Shown here: one piece after another, positions 8,442 through 15,845 of the stretch
How the letters are laid out: each line of letters opens with the position of its first letter
Numbering within the stretch: position 1 is the stretch's first letter
DNA from: Mesorhizobium sp.
GTDB taxonomy: Bacteria; Pseudomonadota; Alphaproteobacteria; Rhizobiales; Rhizobiaceae
DNA length: 43,674 bases
Direction of reading: 5' to 3'
Assembly (NCBI RefSeq): GCF_017306545.1
Contig: NZ_JAFKID010000039.1
Span: 1-43,674, forward strand
Notes under the pieces: generated by a model
What the model was told of the DNA's origin: nothing
Database searches by the model: none
Seen by the model: only the letters and a program-made list of their open reading frames with translations
Position numbers and translations under genes: made by a program

Positions 8442-9679
8442 TTCGCATCCTCTGCCTTGCGGAGATCCTTCACACCGGCGATCGTACCGGCTTCCATCAT
8501 GTGGTCTATCTCCGCCGGCTCGAAACCGAATTCGACAAGAATCTCCTCGGTATTGGCACCGAGGCGAGGCGCGGCGCGGCGGTATTCGGCGGGTGTCCCG
8601 CGGAAGTCGATCGGTAGCGCCAGCATCTCAACCGTGCCGGCGGTCGGATGCTCAACCTCGACCAACATGTTGTTATGGCGGACCTGTGGATCGTTGCGCA
8701 GCGTGTCATGGAGATCCTGGATCGGCGCCGCGGGGACGTTGAACTTGCCAAGGATCTCCAGCCATTCGGTGGTCGGCCGCGTGGAGAAGGCACCTTCCAG
8801 CTCCCGGTCGAGCGCCTCGCGGTTGGCGCAGCGTTGGACATTGGTGGCAAAGCGCTCGTCGGATGCGAGATCCGGCCGTTCGAGCGCCTTGCAGAGCGAT
8901 TGCCAGAACTTCTCGGTAAAGCAGGCCAGGAAGAAATAGGACCCCTCCGCACCCTGATAGTTCCGATAGGGTACGAAAGTCGGATGGGCGCTGCCGAGGC
9001 GCGGTGGCGCCTTACCCGTACGTAGCGTCTCGCCGTCGCGCGGAATGGCGCTGAAGATCGCGCCGGCAAGAAGGGAAAGTTCGATCTTCTGACCCTCGCC
9101 GGTGCGCTCGCGATGCAGCAGGGCGGCTGATACGGCAAAGGCCAGAAGCGCGGCCGCGCCAAAATCGGGATAGGGGCTGCCGATCCGCACCGGCGCACCG
9201 TTCGGCTCTCCCGTCATCGCCATAAGGCCGCTTAGCGCCTGGATGACGGGATCATTGGCGGGCAGATGCGCATACGGTCCGGTCTGGCCGAAAGCCGAGA
9301 CGCTGGCATAGATGATCGAGGGGTTGATTGCGCGAACGGCGTCGTAGCCGATGCCGAGGCGGTCCACCGTGCCTGGCCGGAAATTCTCGGTGATGACATC
9401 GACTGATTTTGCGATCCGGAGAAAGGCATCGCGCCCTTCCACGCTCTTCAGGTCGAGCCTGATGCTGCGCTTGTTGCGGTTCTGCGAAAGGAAGATGCTG
9501 CTCTCGCCCTCGACGAATACTGCACCGATGCCGCGGGACAGCTCGCCGGCGCCGATCTCCTCAACCTTGATGACGTCGGCGCCGATATCCCCAAGCATCA
9601 TCGTGCCGACGGGGCCGGCGGTCATCATGGTCAGGTCCAGGATGCGGTAATCCGACAGGGGAAGCTTACTCGTGTTCAT
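8438..9679 (-). CDS. Family III CoA-transferase (CaiB/BaiF type)
   Basis: A 413-residue enzyme that moves CoA from a donor acyl-CoA to a carboxylic acid through an aspartyl-CoA thioester. Seen: N-terminal LDLTMMTAGPVGTMMLGDIGADVIKVE, here split as LDLTMM (14-19) and ADVIKVE (34-40); NRNKRSIRLDLK at 67-78; ENFRPG at 98-103; and the catalytic Asp, D143 in ANDPVIQALSG. I chose ATG 9679 over the upstream TTG at 9730. The upstream start would overlap the enoyl-CoA hydratase gene, and family homology begins only after 9679. The gene lies 35 bp after the hydratase. It probably activates the acid made by the alcohol and aldehyde dehydrogenases so that the acyl-CoA dehydrogenase and hydratase can act. 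CoA donor unknown. Confidence 0.92.
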   Translation of the reverse strand: MNTSKLPLSDYRILDLTMMTAGPVGTMMLGDIGADVIKVEEIGAGELSRGIGAVFVEGESSIFLSQNRNKRSIRLDLKSVEGRDAFLRIAKSVDVITENFRPGTVDRLGIGYDAVRAINPSIIYASVSAFGQTGPYAHLPANDPVIQALSGLMAMTGEPNGAPVRIGSPYPDFGAAALLAFAVSAALLHRERTGEGQKIELSLLAGAIFSAIPRDGETLRTGKAPPRLGSAHPTFVPYRNYQGAEGSYFFLACFTEKFWQSLCKALERPDLASDERFATNVQRCANREALDRELEGAFSTRPTTEWLEILGKFNVPAAPIQDLHDTLRNDPQVRHNNMLVEVEHPTAGTVEMLALPIDFRGTPAEYRRAAPRLGANTEEILVEFGFEPAEIDHMMEAGTIAGVKDLRKAEDAK

Positions 9680-9714
9680 GGTCGTCTCTTCAAAGGAGCG
9701 CGCGCCGCGCTTGC

Positions 9715-10509
9715 TCAGGAATGTGTCCAAAGGGGCGGCCGCTTCTCACGGAAAGCGCGCCAGCCTTCGGCTGAATCGGCCCGCTGATAGCACTGGATGT
9801 ACTCGGCCCGCTCGGTTTCGAGATAGCGGGCGAGCTCATCGAGAAACGCAATATCGGTCAGCCATTTAATCGTTTGGAGCGCCGGGCCGGATCGCTCGGT
9901 CAGCCGGCGTCCTAGCTCTATGGCCTTCTCTAGCGCTTGGCCGGGCGCGACGCGCTCGTCCACGATGCCGTCCGCAAGCGATGAGCTTGCGTCGAAGATA
10001 TCGCCCTCCATCATTACTTGCTTCGCTCGGCTTGGCCCGACGAGCCGCTCCAGCAGCTTTATGCCGCCGGTCCCAGGAAACACCCCGCGACTGATCTCCG
10101 GCAAGCCGAGCCTTGCATTCGTCGCGGCAACTCGGCGGTCGCAGCAGAGCGCCAATTCGAGACCGCCGCCGAGACAGGCGCCTTCGATCGCCGCGATCAG
10201 CGGCTTATTGATCGCTGCTAGCGCCAGCGTCATAGCATGGCCGTTCCGGCAGTGGGACTCCGCCATGACGGGATCGCTCCGTCCCTCGAATTCCTTCAGA
10301 TCTGCCCCGGCACAGAAATTGGCACCGCCCGTCAGGATGACGGCGCGGACTGACTTGTTCGATCCGGCCTTCTCGATCGCCTCGCGGATTTCCCGGCGCA
10401 GCGTCTGCGTTAAGAGATTGAGCGGCGGAGCGGAAATACGCAGAAGAAGAACTGCCCCCTCCTGCTCCGCCTGAACAAGAGGCCAAGGGCGAGAGAGCCC
10501 CTCGCTCAC
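9715..10509 (-). CDS. Enoyl-CoA hydratase/isomerase (crotonase family)
   Basis: A 264-residue crotonase. Oxyanion-hole segments FCAGADL (65-71) and EGACLGGGLELA (109-120) are present. Both acidic catalytic positions of a classical hydratase are kept: E118 in GGGLEL and E138 in GLPE, followed by GVFPGTGG. Hydration of an enoyl-CoA to a 3-hydroxyacyl-CoA is therefore plausible. It starts 4 bp inside the end of the HpcH-type aldolase gene (ATGA) and precedes the CoA-transferase by 35 bp. No 3-hydroxyacyl-CoA dehydrogenase or thiolase is present in the operon, so the product must be handled by another route, perhaps lyase cleavage, or by enzymes encoded elsewhere. Confidence 0.92.
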   Translation of the reverse strand: MSEGLSRPWPLVQAEQEGAVLLLRISAPPLNLLTQTLRREIREAIEKAGSNKSVRAVILTGGANFCAGADLKEFEGRSDPVMAESHCRNGHAMTLALAAINKPLIAAIEGACLGGGLELALCCDRRVAATNARLGLPEISRGVFPGTGGIKLLERLVGPSRAKQVMMEGDIFDASSSLADGIVDERVAPGQALEKAIELGRRLTERSGPALQTIKWLTDIAFLDELARYLETERAEYIQCYQRADSAEGWRAFREKRPPLWTHS

Positions 10510-11327
10510 GAGATCAACACTGGAGTTGCGCCGGCCGGCTGCTTGGCGAGCGTTGTGCGTAAGAACGAGGAGCGCTGTTGCGCCCCAGCCATTAGAAAGC
10601 TGAGATCCGATCCGCTCAAAATGAAGCGTGCACCGGCCTCAATGTAGCCCTGCATGATGGCGTGGTCGTACATTCCTCCAACGCCGGGAAACTTGTTGTG
10701 GCGCTCGCAGGCTGCGAAAATCTTGGCGAAAGCGTCTTTCATCCGCTTGTTGCCGAACTGGCCTGGAATTCCGAATTCCGCAGAAAGATCGCTGCCGCCC
10801 ATGAGGAGGACGTCGACCCCTTCCACCGCTGCAATTTCATCCACATTGTCGACGCCTTCCGGCGTTTCGATCATGACGACAGTCAGCATGCCCTCGTTGA
10901 CCAGCGGGATAACCTCGGCAGGAGGCATCGTCTTGAAGTCGATCTGCGGAAGGCCACCCGGAATAGAACGTTTACCGGCCGGAGGAAATAGGCAATTAGA
11001 GACAATGCGCTGGGCCTCTGCGGCATTGTTGACATGCGGGGCGACGATGCCAAGCGCGCCCGCGTCGAGTAGGCGGGAGGCATGGAAAGCCTCATGTCCA
11101 GGGACCCGGATCAGCGGGGTAATTCCGGCGTCGAGTGCTGCCACGCAAATCTGCGCGGCTGTGTCCAGCGACATCGAATTGTGCTCCATGTCGATGAACA
11201 GCCAGTCGTAGTCGCAGGCATTGGCGATCTTTGCGATGTCGACTGTCCGCGCCTGGCGGAGGCCCATGCCGAGAGATAGGTCCCCCGCGATGAGCTTCTC
11301 CTTCGATCGGTTCCGAATTGTGGGCAT
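10506..11327 (-). CDS. HpcH/HpaI-type class II aldolase
   Basis: A 273-residue TIM-barrel aldolase/lyase of the family that cleaves 4-hydroxy-2-oxo acids or 2-keto-3-deoxy sugar acids into pyruvate (or oxaloacetate) and an aldehyde. Seen: FIDMEHN at 44-50 (catalytic His49), R74 in IRVPGH, MIETPEG at 152-158 with metal ligand E154, and GSDLS at 178-182 with metal ligand D180. These match the divalent-metal site of HpaI. A citramalyl-CoA or malyl-CoA lyase role is possible for the wider family, but the length and motifs are closer to HpaI than to CitE. The gene is 20 bp after the GntR regulator gene and overlaps the hydratase gene by 4 bp. Likely a carbon-carbon cleavage step of the operon's pathway. 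Confidence 0.9.
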   Translation of the reverse strand: MPTIRNRSKEKLIAGDLSLGMGLRQARTVDIAKIANACDYDWLFIDMEHNSMSLDTAAQICVAALDAGITPLIRVPGHEAFHASRLLDAGALGIVAPHVNNAAEAQRIVSNCLFPPAGKRSIPGGLPQIDFKTMPPAEVIPLVNEGMLTVVMIETPEGVDNVDEIAAVEGVDVLLMGGSDLSAEFGIPGQFGNKRMKDAFAKIFAACERHNKFPGVGGMYDHAIMQGYIEAGARFILSGSDLSFLMAGAQQRSSFLRTTLAKQPAGATPVLIS

Positions 11328-11346
11328 TCTCGTTTCCTAACTGCCG

Positions 11347-12072
11347 TTAACGGTCATTTCCGAAGCTGCCCAACTCACGAGCGGAGTTGGGCGAGAGGGT
11401 GTCGAGCATCCTCTGCTTTCCGTCGAGGACGTGCTGCTCGAAGGCGCGTGCCGCTTTCCTGGGATCGTGCGCGGCGATCGCATCGACGATCTTGCCGTGT
11501 TCGCGGATCGACATTTCGAGCTGCGCGGACTGGCCGAGGTTGCGGCGCCGGAAGAGGTGAAGCTCGTTAGACATCATCTCGTAGAGGCATTTCAGGCGCT
11601 CGTTGCCCGAGCTCGTCATGATCGTGCTGTGGAACTGGAGATTGAGTTCGTAATAGGTATTGATGTCCCTGGCCCTGCAGGCCTCGACCATGCCCTCGTG
11701 AAGCCGGCGGAGCTCGTCGATCTGCGCGTCGGTGGCGCGGACCGCCGCGAGCCGGCCGGCGGAATAGGCGAGGCCGGCCCTGACATCGAAGAGGTCCAGC
11801 GCTTCCCCGAGATTGACCTTGCGCACGAAGACGCCGCGGTTCTGGAGGATGGTGACGAGACCGGAATGCTCCAGCAGCCTCACCGCCTCGCGCAAGGCGG
11901 TTCGACTCACCTGGAGCTGCTGTGCAAGCACATATTCGTTGAGCTTCTCGCCCGAGGCGATCTGCCCGCCGATGATCATTCCCTCCAGGCGATCGACAAT
12001 CGTTCCCACCAGCGACGCGGTCGGCTTACGTTCGATCGGATCGATCACTTCGGCAAAATTGTTGCGCGGCAT
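11347..12072 (-). CDS. GntR-family transcriptional regulator with FCD ligand domain
   Basis: A 241-residue regulator. A winged helix-turn-helix at about 20-85 contains the family pattern SGEKLNEYVLAQQLQVSRT (residues 41-59) and ALREAVRLLEHSGLV. A helical FCD domain at about 95-225 carries the His residues usually involved in metal and acid binding (FHSTI near 147 and a late EQHV). FadR-type FCD regulators normally repress catabolic operons until an organic-acid effector binds. The gene lies inside the operon between the aldehyde dehydrogenase (66 bp gap) and the aldolase (19 bp gap), so it is probably autoregulated. The likely target is the divergent promoter region at 13635-13692. Effector unknown. 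Confidence 0.93.
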   Translation of the reverse strand: MPRNNFAEVIDPIERKPTASLVGTIVDRLEGMIIGGQIASGEKLNEYVLAQQLQVSRTALREAVRLLEHSGLVTILQNRGVFVRKVNLGEALDLFDVRAGLAYSAGRLAAVRATDAQIDELRRLHEGMVEACRARDINTYYELNLQFHSTIMTSSGNERLKCLYEMMSNELHLFRRRNLGQSAQLEMSIREHGKIVDAIAAHDPRKAARAFEQHVLDGKQRMLDTLSPNSARELGSFGNDR

Positions 12073-12138
12073 TTTCGGACTTCCTGCGACGTTGCGTTCA
12101 CCGACATTATTCAGCGCGAAATCTTCGGCTGCGAGATC

Positions 12139-13590
12139 TCAGTCCAAAAATTCCATGTTGGTGAACTTCGCGTCCAGATAATCGCGGATCCCGAGGAATC
12201 CGCCTTCGCGGCCGAAGCCGCTCTGCTTGGTGCCGCCGAACGGCGTTTCCGCCAGCGAAGCGACGAAGGTGTTGACCCCGACTACGCCTGCCTCCAGCGC
12301 ATCGGCTGTTTCGTGCGCCTTGGTGAGCGAGTTGGTGAAGACATAGGCCGCTAGACCGAATTCAAGCCCATTGGCCTTGGCGATGACCTCGTCCATCGTC
12401 GAAAAGCGGTTGATCGTGGCGACCGGACCGAACGGCTCCTCGGTCATCATACGAGAATCGTCGGCAGGATCGAGAAGGACGGTCGGCTCAAAGAACCAGC
12501 CGCGATTGAGATGAGCCGGGCGCCGTCCGCCGCTGATGAGCTTGGCATTTTTCGACATGGCGTCCTCGACGAGGCCCTCGACGGCGTCGCGACGCTTGCG
12601 CGTCGCCATCGGGCCGACTTCGACGCTCGACTCAAGGCCGTCGCCGACCTTCAGGCGGCCGGCGCGCTCGGCGAAGACGCGGGCAAAATCATCGGCCTTG
12701 CTCTCGTGGACGTAGAAGCGCGTGGGCGCGGCGCAGACTTGGCCGCCATTGCGGTATTTGCTGACCGCCGACATCTGCGCCACGCGGTCGACGTCCACAT
12801 CCGAATGGACGATGACTGGAGCGTGGCCGCCAAGCTCCATGGTCAGTCGCTTCACCGTATCAGCCGCTTGGCGCATCAGCATCTTGCCAACCAGAATGGA
12901 GCCGGTGAACGTCACTTTGCGCACACTCGGCGCCGCCATCAATGTCGAGGTGATCTCGCCGGGAACGCCAGTCAGAACGTTGACGACGCCGGCCGGAACG
13001 CCTGCATCCATGCAGCAAGCGGCAATTGCCAGGACGGCGCCGGGCGCCTCTTCCGCGGGGCGGCACACGATCGAGCAGCCAGCGGCCAGCGCCGGCGCAA
13101 TCTTGCGCGACATTAGCAGCACCGGGAAGTTCCAGGCCGTGAAGGCCGCGACGATGCCAACGGGCTCAAAGGTGACATATTGCCGGTTGGCCGGCTTCCT
13201 CGCCTCGATCACCTGGCCGTAGACGCGACGGGTCTCGTCAGCGAACCAGTCATAGAGGTCGATCGTCGCCTGGACCTCGCCCTCGGCCTGGTCGAGAGGC
13301 TTGCCCATTTCGACGGTGATAAGACGGGCGATCTCCTTGCGGCGCTCGTCAATGAGTCGGCTGATCCGGCGGATGACCTTCGAGCGCGTCCAGGGGTCGG
13401 TGCGGCGCCATTTTTGAAGGCCGCGGTCGGCAGCTTCGACCGCGTCTAGCGCATCGGCCGCGCCGGCCTGTGGCGCGTAGCCGATGATTTCCTCAGTGGC
13501 AGGATTGACCACGTCATAGCGGGCGCCGTTCGATGCAGGGCGCCACTCGCCGCCGATGAGCAAGGAAGAGCGAGGGTCCAATTTTTTCAT
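12139..13590 (-). CDS. NAD(P)-dependent aldehyde dehydrogenase (succinate-semialdehyde dehydrogenase-like)
   Basis: A 483-residue aldehyde dehydrogenase, first gene of the minus-strand operon. Seen: TAWNFP with N154, FTGSILVG at 228-235 (cofactor), catalytic base E252 in MELGGHAPV and nucleophile C286 in GGQVCAAPTRF. EEPFGPV and the C-terminal PFGGTKQSGFGREGG are also present. I start it at ATG 13590. An upstream extension to 13716 is open, but it would run through the presumed promoter and has no family resemblance. It oxidises an aldehyde to an acid, probably the product of the GMC alcohol dehydrogenase in the same operon. The exact substrate and cofactor preference are not readable. Confidence 0.92.
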   Translation of the reverse strand: MKKLDPRSSLLIGGEWRPASNGARYDVVNPATEEIIGYAPQAGAADALDAVEAADRGLQKWRRTDPWTRSKVIRRISRLIDERRKEIARLITVEMGKPLDQAEGEVQATIDLYDWFADETRRVYGQVIEARKPANRQYVTFEPVGIVAAFTAWNFPVLLMSRKIAPALAAGCSIVCRPAEEAPGAVLAIAACCMDAGVPAGVVNVLTGVPGEITSTLMAAPSVRKVTFTGSILVGKMLMRQAADTVKRLTMELGGHAPVIVHSDVDVDRVAQMSAVSKYRNGGQVCAAPTRFYVHESKADDFARVFAERAGRLKVGDGLESSVEVGPMATRKRRDAVEGLVEDAMSKNAKLISGGRRPAHLNRGWFFEPTVLLDPADDSRMMTEEPFGPVATINRFSTMDEVIAKANGLEFGLAAYVFTNSLTKAHETADALEAGVVGVNTFVASLAETPFGGTKQSGFGREGGFLGIRDYLDAKFTNMEFLD

Positions 13591-13634
13591 CCGAATTGTT
13601 GATGCGAGCAGACAATGCATCGCCATCTTCTGCG

Positions 13635-13692
13635 TGTCAATCCAAAATTGCCGACAATATCTATTGACATGCCGCCAATTCGTCCGTAGCTG
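13635..13692. promoter_or_regulatory. Divergent promoters with a nested palindromic operator candidate
   Basis: Between the aldehyde dehydrogenase (minus) and the transporter operon (plus), TGTCAAT at 13635-13641 and ATTGACA at 13663-13669 form a perfect 7-bp inverted repeat. It is centred on the inner palindrome ATTG-CCGA-CAAT at 13647-13658. The arms contain a TTGACA hexamer facing each way, and the plus-strand one is followed 17 nt later by a weak -10 (TAGCTG, 13687-13692). I infer two divergent sigma-70 promoters overlapped by the binding site of the GntR-FCD regulator. The symmetry is seen; binding is not proven. Confidence 0.5.
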
Positions 13693-13779
13693 ATCCGTTT
13701 GTGAGCTGCGGCTCAAGTGCGGTGGACGGCTAAATCAGAACCCTCCGTACCGGAGTCGCCGACATTTAGGGAGGACTGC

Positions 13780-14928
13780 ATGAATCGCCTGCTCTACAGT
13801 ATTGCCGGGTGCCTCATCGGGACGGCGCTCGCCGCGAGCGTGGCCCACGCTGCGGATCCGATCCGTATCGGAATGGTGGCGCCCTCGACGGGCGGCGCCG
13901 CGGAGACCGGCCGCTATCAGATCAATGGCGCCAAGCTCGCCGCGAAGGAAATCAACGACGCAGGCGGCGTCATGGGGCGTCCGCTCGAGCTCGTCATCGA
14001 GGATGATCAGACCACTAATCCGGGCGCGGTGCTCGCCTTCAACAAGCTTGCGAGCGATTCGAGCGTCGTCGCCTTTCTCGGGCCAATCCGCAGCACGCAG
14101 GTCTATGCCATTGAGCCGAGCGTCCGCAAAGTCGGCAAGCCGATGGCCTTCGGCGGCACGGACCCGAAGCTCACTCATCTCGGCGATCCCTGGATGTTCC
14201 GCTTCCGGCCGAACGACAAGATCTCCACCGCCGCCATGGCCGGCTTCGGTGTCAACGATCTCGGCAAGAAAAAGTGGGCGATCGTCTACTCTACCGATGC
14301 ATTCGGCACCAGTGCAAAGGATCTGCTGGTCCCGGCGCTGAAGGATCTCGGCGTCGAACCGGCGACGCTTCAAGGCTTCACCAGCAACTCGCAGGACCTC
14401 ACCCCGGTCGTCCTCGAAATCAAGCAGTCCGGCGCCGACGTCATCGCGAGCTTTGCGACAGTCCAGACCGATCAGGCCATCCTCGCCAAGCAGCTCCGTC
14501 AATTCGGCGTCGCCGCGCCGGTGATCGGTTCCGCCAGCCTCATCTCCGCCACAGCCATGAAGCTCGCCGGGCCGGATCTATACGGCTCCTACGCCCTGAC
14601 CGACTTCTTCGGCGAGGAGACCGACGCGGCCAAGGCGTTCAGTGCGAGCTACGAGAAAGCCTATGGCAACCAGCCGGACTTCTTTGCCAGCTGGTCCTAT
14701 GATGCCGTCCATGTCCTCGCCAAGGCGATCGGCGACGCCAAGAGCACCGAGCCCGATGCGATCCGTCAGGCGCTTCTGGCGGTCAAGGGCTACGAGGGCG
14801 CCGAGGGCACTTACGACTTCGACGAGAACGGTGACGGTCTCCACGCCTACAGCGTCGTACAGAACAAGGACGGCAAGGTCGTCTTCGTGAAGCGCGTCGA
14901 AGCGGCCGAGATCAAGGCTAAGGACTGA
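13780..14928 (+). CDS. Periplasmic substrate-binding protein of a Liv-type ABC importer
   Basis: A 382-residue protein with a typical signal peptide ending AHA-AD at about residue 24. A type I periplasmic-binding fold follows, starting IRIGMVAPSTGGAAETG and containing GAKLAAKEINDAGG and the VVAFLGP segment, as in branched-chain amino-acid and amide/urea receptors (family 5 peripheral-binding proteins). ATG 13780 is supported by AGGGAGG at 13768-13774. It heads the plus-strand transporter operon, which is divergent from the catabolic operon, so its ligand is probably the compound or a precursor degraded there. Liv-type receptors also bind aromatic acids, short-chain amides and other carboxylates, so an amino acid need not be the ligand. 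Confidence 0.93.
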   Translation: MNRLLYSIAGCLIGTALAASVAHAADPIRIGMVAPSTGGAAETGRYQINGAKLAAKEINDAGGVMGRPLELVIEDDQTTNPGAVLAFNKLASDSSVVAFLGPIRSTQVYAIEPSVRKVGKPMAFGGTDPKLTHLGDPWMFRFRPNDKISTAAMAGFGVNDLGKKKWAIVYSTDAFGTSAKDLLVPALKDLGVEPATLQGFTSNSQDLTPVVLEIKQSGADVIASFATVQTDQAILAKQLRQFGVAAPVIGSASLISATAMKLAGPDLYGSYALTDFFGEETDAAKAFSASYEKAYGNQPDFFASWSYDAVHVLAKAIGDAKSTEPDAIRQALLAVKGYEGAEGTYDFDENGDGLHAYSVVQNKDGKVVFVKRVEAAEIKAKD

Positions 14929-14959
14929 CGCCGGACGATAAGCCTATCGGGAGGTTGCC

Positions 14960-15835
14960 TTGGATATTATTCTGCAGCTCACCTTCGCCGGAATCGGAGT
15001 TGGCAGCATCTATGCCCTGGTCGCGCTCGGCCTGGTGCTGATCTACCGCGCGACCAATGTGGTTAACTTCGCCCAAGGCGACTTCCCGATGATGGGGGCC
15101 TTCATCCTTGTGGTATGCCTGCTGAGCGCAGGCCTGCCATACTGGCTGAGCATCCTGCTGTCGCTTGCCGGAATGGTGGTGTTCGGTGCCGCGTTCAATC
15201 TCGGCGTCTACTATCCTCTCCGCAACCGGTCCTACTTGCCGGTCCTGATCTCGACGCTCGGCGCCTCGATCCTCGTCCAGAACATCATTCTAGCCTTCTA
15301 CGGACCGCAGCCGGCCAATCTCCCGGCGCTGCTGCCATTCCGCGGTTTCCAGATCGGATCGGTGTTCCTCGATCCGCAATACATTGTCATCATCGGGGTT
15401 TCGGCGCTTCTGGTCGTGCTTCAATACCTGTTCTTCGAGAAGACGCTTCTCGGCAAGAAGCTGCAGGCGACCTCCCAAGATAAGGAAATGGCCGGGCTCC
15501 TCGGCATTCCAGTCAAGCGGATGATCATGCTGACCTTTGTGTACAGTGCCCTTCTCGGCGGCATCGCCGGCATTCTCGTGGCGCCGATCATCTACTTCTC
15601 GATTACCATGGGTAATGCCATAGCTCTGAAGGCTTTCGCGGCCACCATCATCGGCGGCTTCGGCGACATCCGCGGCGCGATCATCGGCGGTATCGGGCTC
15701 GGGCTGATCGAGACCTTCGGGGCTGCCTACATCTCGGTGCCTTATAAGGACGGCTTCGCCTTTGTCGTGCTGTTCGCCTTCCTGATGCTCCTGCCGCAAG
15801 GCATCTTCGGCGAGAAGATCGCCGAGAAGGCGTGA
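14960..15835 (+). CDS. livH: Liv-type ABC transporter permease, LivH subunit
   Basis: A 291-residue inner-membrane protein with about eight hydrophobic segments. The LivH signatures GLVLIYRATNVVNFAQGDFPM (residues 25-45, given here only by its ends GLVLIY and AQGDF) and the late GGFGDIRGAIIGG loop are seen; the latter is the ATPase-contact region. The start is TTG 14960, supported by GGGAGG at 14949-14954 with 5-nt spacing. It is 31 bp after the binding-protein gene and 10 bp before the fused LivM-LivG gene. With the following two genes it forms the membrane channel and motor of the importer. Confidence 0.93.
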   Translation: MDIILQLTFAGIGVGSIYALVALGLVLIYRATNVVNFAQGDFPMMGAFILVVCLLSAGLPYWLSILLSLAGMVVFGAAFNLGVYYPLRNRSYLPVLISTLGASILVQNIILAFYGPQPANLPALLPFRGFQIGSVFLDPQYIVIIGVSALLVVLQYLFFEKTLLGKKLQATSQDKEMAGLLGIPVKRMIMLTFVYSALLGGIAGILVAPIIYFSITMGNAIALKAFAATIIGGFGDIRGAIIGGIGLGLIETFGAAYISVPYKDGFAFVVLFAFLMLLPQGIFGEKIAEKA

Positions 15836-15845
15836 GGGTGAACCG

